Positions 24,087 through 33,432 of a stretch of 64,000 nt of DNA are shown piece after piece. The notes under the pieces were generated by a model. It did not search any database. It worked only from the letters and a program-made list of their open reading frames with translations, and was not told the DNA's origin. Each line of letters begins with the position of its first letter. The first letter of the stretch is position 1. Source of the DNA: AP-15 sp963789025 (lineage in GTDB: Bacteria > Pseudomonadota > Alphaproteobacteria > ATCC43930 > CGMCC-115725); the NCBI GenBank assembly GCA_963789025.1, contig CAWBIT010000008.1:496001-560000 (forward strand), written 5' to 3'. The position numbers and the translations under genes are program-made.

Positions 24087-25717
24087 GCGGCGCGCGGATG
24101 GCGCCGAAAAACCCACGGGTAAAATGGCCAAGGCCGATCGTTGCGGCCCTGGCTATCTTCGCGGCTGCGGCGCCGGCGACTCTCGCGGAAACGCCGAAAC
24201 CGGGCGGCATCTTGACCTATATGATCCCGGCCGATGCCCCGCCGAGCTTCGATGGTCACCGAGAGACCACCTATGCGACCGTGCATTCGGCAGCGCCATT
24301 CTACAGCACGCTGATCCGGGTCGATCCGAACAACCCGTCTTCGCCGAACGACTTTGTTTGCGACCTCTGCACCGCAATGCCGCGGCCGACCGATCACGGC
24401 AAGACTTACACCTTCAAGATCCGTGAAGGCGTCAAGTTCCACGACAGCTCGCCGCTTACGGCAGCCGATGTGGCGGCGAGCTGGGACGAAATCATCCACC
24501 CGCCAGAAGGGGTCGAGAGCGCACGCGAAAGCTACTACACAATGGTCGACACGGTGGAGGCGCCCGACCCGACGACCGTGGTGTTTCATCTAAAGTTTGC
24601 AACCGGCGCGTTTCTGCCGGCGCTCGCCGACCCTTATGCCTGGATCTACAAAAAGGAGATCCTCGACAAAGACCCGCACTGGTACGAGAAAAATGTCATG
24701 GGCTCGGGCCCGTTCAAATTTGCCGGATACGAGGTAGGCCAGTCGATCAAGGGGGTGCGCAACCCCGATTATTATCACAAGGGGCTCCCTTATCTCGACG
24801 GCTTCACCGGCATCTACGCCGCTAAGCAGGCGGTGCGAGTCGACGCGATCCGTGCGGACCGGGCGGCAATGGAATTCCGCGGCCTGCCGCCATCCGCGCG
24901 GGACCAGCTTGTCAAGGAGCTGGGCGACAAGATCGCGGTGCAGGAGAGCGACTGGAACTGCGCTCTCGTCGTTACACCCAACCACAAGAAGAAGCCATTC
25001 GACGATGTGCGGGTCCGTCGCGCGCTGACCCTCGCAATCGACCAATGGCGGGGCGCGCCGGCGCTCGCCAAGATCGCGATCGTGCACCGGGTCGGCGGCA
25101 TCGTGTTCCCAGGCTCGCCGCTGGCAGCGACGAGGGACGAGTTGCAGCAAATCGCCGGGTTTTGGCCGATCATCGAAAAATCGCGGGTTGAAGCAAAGCG
25201 TCTGTTGGACCAGGCGGGAGCCGAAGGGCTGAAATTCGAGCTCTTGAACCGCAATGTCGACCAGCCCTACAAATTTGTCGCCACTTGGCTGATCGACGAA
25301 TGGAGCAAGATCGGGCTGCGCGTCACGCAACGTGTATTGCCGACGGGTCCGTTTTTCGACGGGCTGCGTAACGGCACCTTTGATGTCGCGATCGACTTCA
25401 ATTGTGGGAGCGTGGTCAACCCGCTGCTCGACGTCGGCAAGTATCTGCCGCGTTCAGCCTATTCCGAGAACTACGGCAACTATGAGGACCAGAAGGAAAT
25501 CGATCTCTATCAAAAGATGCTGCACGAGACCGATGTAACCAGGCAGCGCGTCCTGATGCGCGCCTTCGAGAAGTACGTGCTCGATACCGAAGCGCATATG
25601 TTGATAACTCCCTGGTACTACCGAATCATCCCTTACCGGTCGTACGTAAAGGGCTGGAAAATCAGCCCGAGCCACTATCTTAACCAAGACTTGTCGACGA
25701 TCTGGCTCGACAAGTAG
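24083..25717 (+). CDS. ABC transporter family 5 substrate-binding protein, copy 1
   Basis: This 544-residue periplasmic protein has a signal peptide (VAALAIFAAAAPATLAE) and family 5 (oligopeptide/nickel type) features: KPGGILTYMIP, KTYTFKIREGVKFHD, TAADVAASW, YEKNVMGSGPFKFAGY and DVRVRRALTLAID. The GTG overlaps the stop of the aldo/keto reductase. A second, very similar gene lies 0.9 kb downstream, followed by two permeases. The ligand is unknown; family members bind peptides, opines, glutathione, sugars or metal chelates. Confidence 0.85.
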   Translation: MSGARMAPKNPRVKWPRPIVAALAIFAAAAPATLAETPKPGGILTYMIPADAPPSFDGHRETTYATVHSAAPFYSTLIRVDPNNPSSPNDFVCDLCTAMPRPTDHGKTYTFKIREGVKFHDSSPLTAADVAASWDEIIHPPEGVESARESYYTMVDTVEAPDPTTVVFHLKFATGAFLPALADPYAWIYKKEILDKDPHWYEKNVMGSGPFKFAGYEVGQSIKGVRNPDYYHKGLPYLDGFTGIYAAKQAVRVDAIRADRAAMEFRGLPPSARDQLVKELGDKIAVQESDWNCALVVTPNHKKKPFDDVRVRRALTLAIDQWRGAPALAKIAIVHRVGGIVFPGSPLAATRDELQQIAGFWPIIEKSRVEAKRLLDQAGAEGLKFELLNRNVDQPYKFVATWLIDEWSKIGLRVTQRVLPTGPFFDGLRNGTFDVAIDFNCGSVVNPLLDVGKYLPRSAYSENYGNYEDQKEIDLYQKMLHETDVTRQRVLMRAFEKYVLDTEAHMLITPWYYRIIPYRSYVKGWKISPSHYLNQDLSTIWLDK

Positions 25718-25748
25718 CCAAATTCTCCTCTTTCGGATCAGATTGGCG

Positions 25749-25843
25749 CTGTCATTGCGAGGCGCGCTCTGCGCGACGAAGCAATCTCGACCCATCGAGC
25801 GCTCAGCGGCCCGAGATTGCTTCGCTGCCACTCGCAATGACAG
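25749..25843. repeat. nested inverted repeat C (TGTCATTGCGAG type)
   Basis: The outer arms ctgtcattgcgag and ctcgcaatgacag are perfect inverted repeats; the inner arms cgaagcaatctcg and cgagattgcttcg are also perfect. This is a common alphaproteobacterial intergenic palindrome. Placed right after the stop of the first binding protein, it could act as an RNA-stabilising or terminating hairpin. Confidence 0.85.
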
Positions 25844-26009
25844 TTGGAGTGAGCGATGCAACCTGACCGGAATCTGCTCAAAGGAAATCAGTGAAAGGTC
25901 TGGCGTATTTCAACTGTAAGGATTATAAGGACGCTTTTTTGGCGGAGAGCGTGCAGCCGTTCAAGGCCACGGGGATGGCGCGTCGATGCCTTCCATGCTT
26001 CGGTTGGCG

Positions 26010-26155
26010 TAGGTTACAGCATTGGATCATTCTGCTGTTCGGGGCGGTCTGGTTGTCGGCGTTTGCGGTGTCCGGCGCTGCGCGCGCGAACGCCGTCATC
26101 GATGTCAACAACGCCCTCTTGAACATCATCATAAACACCTCGGCTGCGCTGGTTG
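26010..26155 (+). pseudogene. signal peptide scrap of a haloperoxidase/PAP2-like protein
   Basis: LQHWIILLFGAVWLSAF, an export signal ending ARANA, and VIDVNNALLNIIINTSAALV resemble the beginning of vanadium-dependent haloperoxidase-like secreted proteins. The remainder is absent; unrelated DUF302-like sequence follows at once. This is gene debris between the two binding-protein genes. Confidence 0.4.
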
Positions 26156-26158
26156 AGC

Positions 26159-26348
26159 ATCGGCATCGATCTGCCGCTGAAACTCGTCGTCTGGCAGGCT
26201 GGCTCGGGGGAAAGTGTTCATCGCCTTCAACAGCGCAGACTACCTGGCCCACACGCTACTGCCGCGGCACGGTATCGCGCAGATGCCGGACCTGCTGAAG
26301 CGCGGTGTCGATCTGGCCGACAAGCTTAGCGCCGCCGAAGGCAACTGA
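26159..26348 (+). pseudogene. DUF302 protein, C-terminal fragment with frameshift
   Basis: IGIDLPLKLVVWQAGSG and, after a one-base shift, KVFIAFNSADYLAHTLLP match the C-terminal part of DUF302 proteins. The shift coincides with a run of five G at 26206-26210 where four would keep frame. The N-terminal part is missing. The stop after GN is intact. Confidence 0.6.
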
Positions 26349-26616
26349 ACGGCGTGTGCGTTTCGTAAGGTTATCGATATCGTCTTCACCCGCAGCGTCG
26401 ACGGGGACCGTCTAATCGGACGCGCTCTCCGCGTTGGAGCGCGAGGCGCGCTTTCCGGGTGCTGGACATCGCTGTCCGGCCGACAAGCTTTCCTCAGTCG
26501 GTCGCACTCGATAAGCTAAGGCGCAGCGTAAAATTTCAGCTCTGGTTTGTGTGGTGAGTAAGCCCGATCGTTGCTTCAAGAACATCAGGTCCTTCGAAAT
26601 CTGCACTTCTTATGAG

Positions 26617-28251
26617 GTGAGCAGCGCGAGGGCGGCGCCGATTGGCTCCCGGGTAAAATGGCCAGGGCCAATCGTTGCGGCCCTGGCGATCTTTGCAGCT
26701 GCGGCGCCGGCGAGCCTGGCGGAAACGCCGAAAACGGGCGGCACCTTGACCTATATGATCCCCGCCGACGCGCCGCCGAGCCTCGATGGCCACCGAGAGA
26801 CCACCTATGCGACCGTGCATTCGGCAGCGCCATTCTACAGCACGCTGATCCGGGTCGATCCGAACAACCCGTCCTCGACCACCGACTTTGCGTGCGATCT
26901 GTGCACGGCGATGCCGCAGCCGGCCGACAACGGCAAGACCTACACCTTCAAGATCCGCGACCATGTCAAGTTTCACGACGGGTCGCCATTGGCCGCCGCC
27001 GATGTGGCGGCGAGCTGGAACGCGATCATCCACCCGCCGGAAGGCGTGACGAGCGCGCGAGAGAGCTATTTCATCATGGTCGACAAGGTCGAGGCGCCCG
27101 ACCCGGCGACCGTAGTCTTTCGCCTGAAATTCGCGACAAATGCGTTCCTGCCGGCGCTCGCCGATCCGTTTGCCTGGATTTACAAGAAGGAGATCCTCGA
27201 CAAGGACCCGCACTGGTACGAAAAGAATATTCTGGGCTCGGGCCCCTTCAAATTCGCCGGCTTGGAGATCGGCCAGTCGATCAAGGGGGTGCGCAATCCC
27301 GATTACTATGTCGAGGGACTGCCGTATCTCGACGGCTTCACCGGCATCTATGCCGAGAAGCAGGCGGTGCGCGTCGAAGCAATCCGCGCTGACCGCGCGG
27401 CAATGGAGTTCCGCGGCATGCCGCCGGCGTCGCGCGATCAGCTCGTCAAGGAGCTCGGCGACAAGATCGCGGTGCAGGAAAGCGACTGGAACTGCGTCAA
27501 TCTGGTGACCCCCAATCACCAGAAGAAACCGTTCGACGATGTACGGGTACGTCGCGCGCTGACCTTGGCGATCGACAATTGGCACGACGCGCCGGCGCTC
27601 GCGAAGATCGCCAATGTGCACACGGTCGGCGGCATCGTCTTCCCCGGCTCGCCGCTGGCGGCGACAAAGGAGGAATTGCAGGCGATCGCCGGGTTCTGGC
27701 CCGACATCGAGAAATCGCGGGCGGAGGCCAAGCGGCTGCTGAAGGAGGCGGGCGCCGAGGGGCTGAAATTCGAGCTGATGAACCGCAACGTCGACCAGCC
27801 TTACAAATACGTCGCGACCTGGCTGATCGACGAATGGAGCAAGGTCGGGCTCCGCGTCACGCAGCGCGTATTGCCGACGGGCCCCTTTTTCGAAGGGCTG
27901 CGCAACGGCTCCTTCGACGTGACGGTGGACTTCAACTGCCAGGCCGTGGTCAACCCGCTTCTCGATGTCGGCAAGTTTCTGCCGCATTCGGTCTATACCG
28001 AGAATTACGGCAACTACGAGGACCAGAAGGAAATCGATCTCTATCAGCAACTGCTGCACGAAACCGATCTCGCGAAACAACGTGCCCTGATGCGCGAATT
28101 CGAGAAATACGTGCTCGACACCGAGGCGCACATGTTCATGACGCCGTGGTGGTACCGGATCATTCCATACCGGTCCTACGTCAAGGGCTGGAAGATCAGC
28201 CCGAGCCATTACCTGAACCAGGATCTGGCGACCGTCTGGCTCGACAAATAG
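26617..28251 (+). CDS. ABC transporter family 5 substrate-binding protein, copy 2
   Basis: This is a close paralogue of the gene at 24083, matching it almost throughout, with differences scattered over the sequence. The signal peptide (VAALAIFAAAAPASLAE), KTYTFKIRDHVKFHDGSPL and YEKNILGSGPFKFAGL are retained. I chose the GTG that aligns with the GTG of copy 1; upstream of it similarity ends. A longer start at 26551 would add 22 residues. Neither has a strong ribosome binding site. The permeases follow 23 bp downstream, so this copy is the one coupled to transport. Duplication followed by ligand divergence is likely. Confidence 0.85.
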   Translation: MSSARAAPIGSRVKWPGPIVAALAIFAAAAPASLAETPKTGGTLTYMIPADAPPSLDGHRETTYATVHSAAPFYSTLIRVDPNNPSSTTDFACDLCTAMPQPADNGKTYTFKIRDHVKFHDGSPLAAADVAASWNAIIHPPEGVTSARESYFIMVDKVEAPDPATVVFRLKFATNAFLPALADPFAWIYKKEILDKDPHWYEKNILGSGPFKFAGLEIGQSIKGVRNPDYYVEGLPYLDGFTGIYAEKQAVRVEAIRADRAAMEFRGMPPASRDQLVKELGDKIAVQESDWNCVNLVTPNHQKKPFDDVRVRRALTLAIDNWHDAPALAKIANVHTVGGIVFPGSPLAATKEELQAIAGFWPDIEKSRAEAKRLLKEAGAEGLKFELMNRNVDQPYKYVATWLIDEWSKVGLRVTQRVLPTGPFFEGLRNGSFDVTVDFNCQAVVNPLLDVGKFLPHSVYTENYGNYEDQKEIDLYQQLLHETDLAKQRALMREFEKYVLDTEAHMFMTPWWYRIIPYRSYVKGWKISPSHYLNQDLATVWLDK

Positions 28252-28274
28252 GCGGCGTCGACGGGAACGAGGCA

Positions 28275-29246
28275 ATGTACCGATACATCATAAAGCGGCT
28301 GCTGCTGGTGATCCCGACCTTGGCCGGGGCGGCGGCTTTGGTGTTTCTGCTGATGCGCCTCATTCCGGGCGACATCTGCGTCGTGCGGCTCGGCTCGGGC
28401 GGTGGCACTTTTGACGAGCGTGCCGTCCAGGCTTGTCACGCCCAGCTCGGCCTCGATCGCCCGATGTTTCTGCAGTTCGTGGATTTCGTCTGGGGATTTT
28501 TCCGCGGCGATTTCGGCATTTCGATGTGGTCGGGAAAACCCGTCCTGTACGAGATCGCCGCGCGCTTCCCGATATCGCTCGAAATCTGCATTTTGGCGGT
28601 CGTCGTCGCGAACCTGATCGCGATCCCGCTCGGCACGATCTCGGCATTGAAGCAGAACAGCCCGATCGATTTCGTGATCCGCGTGATCTCGATCGCCGGT
28701 CTCGCGACGCCGTCGTTCTGGCTCGGCATCCTGTTCATCCTGGCGATACTCGACCTGTCGCAGGCGGCCTTCGGCTCGCCGTGGATGCCGCCGATCGACT
28801 ATGTGCCGATATGGCAGGATCCGCTGCGCAATCTGTCGATGGCGATCTTCCCGGCGCTGACCGTCGGCTACCGAACGTCCGCCGTAACAATGCGCATGAC
28901 CCGTTCGGCGATGCTCGAGGTGTTGCGCGAAGACTACATCCGGACAGCCCGCGCCAAGGGCCTGGTCGAGCACCTCATTATCAATCGGCATGCCCTGAAG
29001 AACGCACTGTTGCCGGTCGTGACCCTGATCGGCATCGAGGCGGCATTTCTGATCGGCGGTCTCGTGGTGACCGAGCAGGTCTTCAACCTCAACGGGATCG
29101 GCCGGCTCTTTGTGCAATCCGTGCAAAACCAGGACTACACGATGACGCAGGCACTGGTGATGCTGGTCGTTGCCGTCTTCGTGTTGACCAACACCGTCGT
29201 CGACCTGGCCTATGCCTGGCTCGACCCGCGCATCCGCTACCGGTGA
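28275..29246 (+). CDS. ABC transporter permease, DppB/OppB type
   Basis: This 323-residue protein starts MYRYIIKRLLLVIPTLAGAA, typical of DppB-like permeases. It has about six membrane helices and the cytoplasmic EAA loop (REDYIRTARAKGLVEHLII, then NRHALKNALLPVVT) that contacts the ATPase. It follows the second binding protein by 23 bp and ends 7 bp before the next permease. Together they would form the membrane channel of a peptide-type importer. Confidence 0.9.
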   Translation: MYRYIIKRLLLVIPTLAGAAALVFLLMRLIPGDICVVRLGSGGGTFDERAVQACHAQLGLDRPMFLQFVDFVWGFFRGDFGISMWSGKPVLYEIAARFPISLEICILAVVVANLIAIPLGTISALKQNSPIDFVIRVISIAGLATPSFWLGILFILAILDLSQAAFGSPWMPPIDYVPIWQDPLRNLSMAIFPALTVGYRTSAVTMRMTRSAMLEVLREDYIRTARAKGLVEHLIINRHALKNALLPVVTLIGIEAAFLIGGLVVTEQVFNLNGIGRLFVQSVQNQDYTMTQALVMLVVAVFVLTNTVVDLAYAWLDPRIRYR

Positions 29247-29253
29247 GCCCACC

Positions 29254-30165
29254 ATGACGATCGCCGCCCCGACATCTCACGCGATCCCCGCCATTGCCGG
29301 CGATGTGCCGGAGATCCGCCGTTCGGTCTGGCGCAGAGCGTGGGTCTTCTGCCGGCGTCAGCCGCTCGGCAGCTTCGGGATGGCGCTGGTGATCATCATG
29401 GCGCTGGCCGGGCTCTGCGCCGACTGGATCGCCCCCTATAGCCCGACCGCGAACGATTTTGCGGCGATGACCGAGCCGCCGAGCTGGGAACACTGGCTCG
29501 GCACCGATCAGTTCGGACGGGACCTCCTCTCTCGCATCATCTTTGGCGCACGCACGGCGCTGATTGTCGGCTTCTCCTGCGCGATCGTCGCCAGCGTCGC
29601 CGGGATGGTGCTCGGCGTCGGCAGTGCCTATTTCGGCGGCCGCCTCGACCTTTACCTGCAGGCGGTCCTCGACGTCGTGATGGCCTTCCCGCTGATCATC
29701 CTGGCTCTCGCCGTCGTCGCGATCTTCGGCACCGGCATCCACAACGTGATCGTCGCGATCACGATCCCGCTGATCCCGCGCTGCGCGCGCGTGTTGCGTT
29801 CGAGCGCCTTGTCGATCCGCGAGGTGCCCTATATCGACGCCGCACGCGCCTGCGGCTTTGGTCATTCGCGCATCATCCTGCGCCACATGGTCCCCAACGT
29901 CATGGCGCCGTTCCTGATCCTCCTCACCGCCTTTGTTGGGCAGGCGATCCTCGCCGAGGCTTCGCTATCCTATCTCGGTCTCGGCGTGCAGGAGCCGGTC
30001 GCGGCCTGGGGCCTGATGCTGCAGGGCGGCGCCGAGGAATACGCCTCGACGGCGCCGTGGATCGCGATCTTCCCGGGCCTCGCGATCGCGCTGACCGTCT
30101 TCGGCTTCAGCCTCTTCGGCGACGCCCTGCGCGACGCCCTCGACCCCAAACTGCGCGACCGCTGA
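29254..30165 (+). CDS. ABC transporter permease, DppC/OppC type
   Basis: This 303-residue protein has an N-terminal cytoplasmic extension, the LGTDQFGRDLLSRIIFGART motif of DppC-like permeases, about six helices, and the EAA loop (VPYIDAARACGFGHSRIILR). It partners the upstream permease. No ATP-binding subunit follows: the next gene is on the opposite strand after a repeat, so the DppD/F-like ATPases must be encoded elsewhere or shared. Confidence 0.9.
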   Translation: MTIAAPTSHAIPAIAGDVPEIRRSVWRRAWVFCRRQPLGSFGMALVIIMALAGLCADWIAPYSPTANDFAAMTEPPSWEHWLGTDQFGRDLLSRIIFGARTALIVGFSCAIVASVAGMVLGVGSAYFGGRLDLYLQAVLDVVMAFPLIILALAVVAIFGTGIHNVIVAITIPLIPRCARVLRSSALSIREVPYIDAARACGFGHSRIILRHMVPNVMAPFLILLTAFVGQAILAEASLSYLGLGVQEPVAAWGLMLQGGAEEYASTAPWIAIFPGLAIALTVFGFSLFGDALRDALDPKLRDR

Positions 30166-30170
30166 GTCTG

Positions 30171-30290
30171 CCCCTCACCCCGACCCTCTCCCCGCAAGCG
30201 GGGCGAGCGAGTCAGCCACTAATCCCCTCGCCCTGCGCAAGCGGGGAGAGGGAGGGGCCCGTCGCGACAGCGGCGGGAGGGTGAGGGGCA
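30171..30290. repeat. CCCTCACCC-type palindromic repeat D, copy 1
   Basis: cccctcaccccgaccctctc and cgggagggtgaggggc form the outer arms, with ccccgcaagcgggg hairpins inside. A related element lies at 45995-46130. It lies between convergent genes and may help terminate both. Confidence 0.7.
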
Positions 30291-30307
30291 GGCGCGCCGC
30301 CAAAAGC

Positions 30308-31687
30308 TCAGGCGTCCGGTAGTTGCACGCCGCTGGCGGCGAGTTCGGCGGCGAGTTCCTGTTTGAGGCGGGCGAGGCCCTCCGGGGTGGCGGATTCGGC
30401 GCGGGCGACGAGGACCGCCTGCGTGTTCGAGGCGCGCAATAACCACCAGCCGTCCGCAGTGCGCACGCGTACGCCGTCGATGTCGGTCATCTCGGCCCCC
30501 ATCCGACGCAAGCGTTCGCGGACCTCGCGCACGACCTCGAATTTGCGGCTCTCCGAGCACGGAAAGCGCAATTCCGGCGTGTTGACGACCGCAGGCAGCC
30601 CGTCGCGTATGTCGGCAAGGCTGTGCCGGGCGCGAGATAGGATATCGAGCAGCCGCACCGCGACATAGACCGCGTCGTCGAACCCGTAATAGCCGTCGGC
30701 AAAAAAGATGTGCCCGCTCATTTCGCCGGCGAGCGGCGCGCCCGTCTCGGCGAGCTTTGCTTTGATCAGCGAATGTCCGGTGGCCGCCATGACCGGGCGT
30801 CCTCCCAGGCGCGCGATCTCGTCGAACAGCACCTGACTCGCCTTGACATCGGCAAGGATCGGCGCGCCCGGATGCCGGTTCAGCACATCGCGCGCCAGCA
30901 CCACCATCAGCTGGTCGCCCCACAGGATCCGGCCTTGCGAGTCGACGACGCCGATGCGGTCGCCGTCGCCGTCGAAGGCAATGCCGAGATCGCAGCGCTC
31001 GCGCGCCACGGCCTCTTGCAGTTGAACTAAATTCTCCGGGATCGTCGGATCGGGATGATGGGCCGGAAATCTGCCGTCGATCGTCTCGTTCAGCAGGATG
31101 TGCCTGCCAGGCAGACGTGCGGTGAGCTGCTGGATGACGTCGCCGGTCGCGCCGTTTCCGGGGTCCCAGGCGACGGTCAGCGGCCGGTCGCCGTGATAGT
31201 CGCGCGCTAGTCGCGCGACGTATTCGTCGCGGATCGCGTGCTCTTTAACCCTTCCTCGCTCGCCGCGCGGAGCTCCAAGGCGCCCCGCCGTCTCGCCGAG
31301 CTTCTGGATCGCCTCCCCATAAAACGACTTGCCCCGGAAGACGAACTTGAAGCCGTTGTGGTCGGGCGGGTTGTGCGAGCCGGTGACCATGACCCCGCCG
31401 TCGACCCCGAGCGTCGCCGCCGCGTAATAGAGCATCGGCGTCGGCCCCCGCCCGATCCGCACGACATCGGCGCCCTCCATCGTAAGCCCGTCGACCAGCG
31501 CCGCTTCGAGTTCCGGCGAAGTGAGCCGGCCGTCATAGCCGACGGCGACGCGGCGCCCTCCGGTCTCGCCAAGGGTGACCGCGTAGGCCCGCCCGATGGC
31601 CCGCGCGTCAGCGGCGGACAGGGTTTGCCCGACGATCCCGCGAATATCGTATTCGCGCAGGATCGTCGGGTCGAAATGATGGGGCAT
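30308..31687 (-). CDS. phosphomannomutase/phosphoglucomutase
   Basis: This 459-residue alpha-D-phosphohexomutase has all four family loops: phosphoserine loop VTGSHNPPDHNGFK, metal loop FDGDGDRIGV, sugar-specificity loop GEMSGHIFF and phosphate-binding loop RASNTQAVLVAR. This AlgC/ManB-like enzyme interconverts hexose 1- and 6-phosphates for nucleotide-sugar synthesis. It is 12 bp downstream of galU on the same strand, so the pair makes UDP-glucose and related precursors of surface polysaccharide. Confidence 0.9.
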   Translation of the reverse strand: MPHHFDPTILREYDIRGIVGQTLSAADARAIGRAYAVTLGETGGRRVAVGYDGRLTSPELEAALVDGLTMEGADVVRIGRGPTPMLYYAAATLGVDGGVMVTGSHNPPDHNGFKFVFRGKSFYGEAIQKLGETAGRLGAPRGERGRVKEHAIRDEYVARLARDYHGDRPLTVAWDPGNGATGDVIQQLTARLPGRHILLNETIDGRFPAHHPDPTIPENLVQLQEAVARERCDLGIAFDGDGDRIGVVDSQGRILWGDQLMVVLARDVLNRHPGAPILADVKASQVLFDEIARLGGRPVMAATGHSLIKAKLAETGAPLAGEMSGHIFFADGYYGFDDAVYVAVRLLDILSRARHSLADIRDGLPAVVNTPELRFPCSESRKFEVVREVRERLRRMGAEMTDIDGVRVRTADGWWLLRASNTQAVLVARAESATPEGLARLKQELAAELAASGVQLPDA

Positions 31688-31699
31688 CCGTGGTTCCGA

Positions 31700-32572
31700 T
31701 CAGAGGTAGGCGGAAAGGATCTTGCGCAGCCCGGGCCCCAGGTCGGGGTGCTGCAATCCGAGCGCGACCGTCGCTTCGAGAAAGCCGAGCTTGTCGCCGC
31801 AATCGAAGCGCCGGCCCTCGAAGCGCAATCCATGAAAGGCCTGGCCCTCTTCGATCAGCTTGGCGAGCGCGTCGGTCAGCTGAATCTCGCCGCCGCTGCC
31901 CGGCTCGGCGTTGGAAAGGTGGCCAAAAACTTCGGGCTGGATGATATAGCGGCCGATAATCGTCGAGGTCGAAGGCGCCTCGGCGGGATCGGGCTTTTCG
32001 ACCACCCCTCTCGCCCGCACCAGCCGGCCGTCGTCGGAGACGACGTCGAGCACGCCGTAGCGCGCGGTGTGCGCCCGCGGCACCTCGATGATAGCCGCGA
32101 GATTGCCGCCGGTGCACGCATAGGCCTCGACCATCTGTGCGAGACAGGGCTGCTCACAGACCATCAAATCATCGGCCAGGAGCACCGCGAAGGGCTCGTC
32201 GCCGACGAGAGAACGCGCGCACCACACCGCGTGGCCGAGGCCCAGCGGGGTCTGCTGGCGCGTATAGGCGATCTGTCCGGGTTCGGGCAGCCGCGCTTCG
32301 AGTTCCTCGAGCACGTCCTCCTTGCCCCGCTCGCGCAGCGTGGCCTCGAGCTCGAAGGCGCGGTCGAAATGATCGTCGATCGCGCTCTTGCCCCGGCTCG
32401 TGACAAAGAAGAATTCTTCGATGCCGGCCGCCTTGGCCTCCTCGACGGCGTAATGAATGAGCGGCTTGTCGACGATCGGCAGCATCTCCTTGGGCATCGC
32501 CTTGGTGGCCGGCAGAAACCGGGTGCCCAACCCGGCGACCGGGAAAACGGCCTTGCGGACAGGTTTGTGCAT
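31700..32572 (-). CDS. galU: UTP-glucose-1-phosphate uridylyltransferase
   Basis: This 290-residue nucleotidyltransferase starts VRKAVFPVAGLGTRFLPATK and has KEMLPIVDKPLIHYAVEEA, LGLGHAVWCAR, VLLADDLM and VVEKPDP, all typical of GalU. It makes UDP-glucose from UTP and glucose 1-phosphate. The ATG at the usual family start was chosen over an upstream in-frame start. It is followed by the phosphohexomutase, which supplies its substrate. Confidence 0.92.
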   Translation of the reverse strand: MHKPVRKAVFPVAGLGTRFLPATKAMPKEMLPIVDKPLIHYAVEEAKAAGIEEFFFVTSRGKSAIDDHFDRAFELEATLRERGKEDVLEELEARLPEPGQIAYTRQQTPLGLGHAVWCARSLVGDEPFAVLLADDLMVCEQPCLAQMVEAYACTGGNLAAIIEVPRAHTARYGVLDVVSDDGRLVRARGVVEKPDPAEAPSTSTIIGRYIIQPEVFGHLSNAEPGSGGEIQLTDALAKLIEEGQAFHGLRFEGRRFDCGDKLGFLEATVALGLQHPDLGPGLRKILSAYL

Positions 32573-32745
32573 GAACTCCTCGATCGGGTGCCCCTGGGAG
32601 ATCCGGATGGGAGATCCGGGCAATTCATGTGCCACGAACCCTCGCCTATCGGCAAGCCGAGCAGAGCGTATAGTGGCGGCGTCGGGTTAACGGCGGATTG
32701 ACCCGGACATTCCATCGAGACATTCCATAAAAGGCGAAGAAGCCG

Positions 32746-33381
32746 GTGGTTGAAAACGGAATGCGCGGGACGAGGGCGGTCGAGCCGATCGACAACCGGC
32801 TCTTTGTGCTGGTCCTGCAGCACCCGCAGGAGAAGAAGGAGGCGATGGCGACCGCAGCAGCAACCTGCGCCGCGCTACGGCGGGCTGCGCTCGTCGTCGG
32901 GCTGTCATGGCCGAACCTGGCGCGCGCGCTCGGCCGCCCCGCCGATCCCGGGCAATGGGCGGCGCTCTATCTCGGCTCGACTCGGCCCGCGGCCTTCGGA
33001 GTGGAGCGGGAGATCCTCGCGCTCGACCGAGCGGGAATGCCGGCGGCCAACCAGGATGCGATGCTGCGCGGCCTCGAAGGCGTCGTGTTGCTCGACGGCA
33101 GCTGGAGCGAGGCCAAGACCCTGTGGTGGCGCAACCCGTGGCTCCTCCGGCTCCGCCGCCTCGTCCTCAACCCGCGGCACCGGTCGCGCTTTGGCCGGGT
33201 GCGCCGTGAGCCGCGCCGCGAGGCGCTCTCGACGCTCGAAGCCGCCGCGCTGCTATTGAAGCACCTCGACGGCGGCCCCGAGATCGAAGCCGTGCTCCTC
33301 GATCAACTCGATCGCCTGATCGCCGAAGCCCGCCCCGCCCGCCCGGCGCAGGCTCGCAAAGCGGCTCGATCGAACCTATAA
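32746..33381 (+). CDS. DTW-domain tRNA-uridine aminocarboxypropyltransferase-like protein
   Basis: This 211-residue protein carries VLVLQHPQEKKEAMATA, then LLDGSWSEAKTLWWRNPWL, FGRVRREPRREALSTLEAAA, a DTW/TapT pattern in which the usual DGTW reads DGSW. TapT enzymes add the acp group to U47 of tRNA using SAM. The N-terminal cysteine cluster found in many members is missing. It is divergent from galU. The GTG start is tentative. Confidence 0.75.
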   Translation: MVENGMRGTRAVEPIDNRLFVLVLQHPQEKKEAMATAAATCAALRRAALVVGLSWPNLARALGRPADPGQWAALYLGSTRPAAFGVEREILALDRAGMPAANQDAMLRGLEGVVLLDGSWSEAKTLWWRNPWLLRLRRLVLNPRHRSRFGRVRREPRREALSTLEAAALLLKHLDGGPEIEAVLLDQLDRLIAEARPARPAQARKAARSNL

Positions 33382-33432
33382 TCGGCAGTCCTGTGCGACA
33401 GGAACTTTGAATTTTTTGCTGATTTTTTCCGC

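Noticed and set aside
25891..26298. 135-residue intact protein
   Set aside because: Composition shows a signal-peptide scrap followed by off-frame reading of a DUF302 fragment.
27579..29246. A 555-residue permease
   Set aside because: The first 232 codons are off-frame within the binding-protein gene; the permease starts at the family-typical MYRYIIKRLLL.
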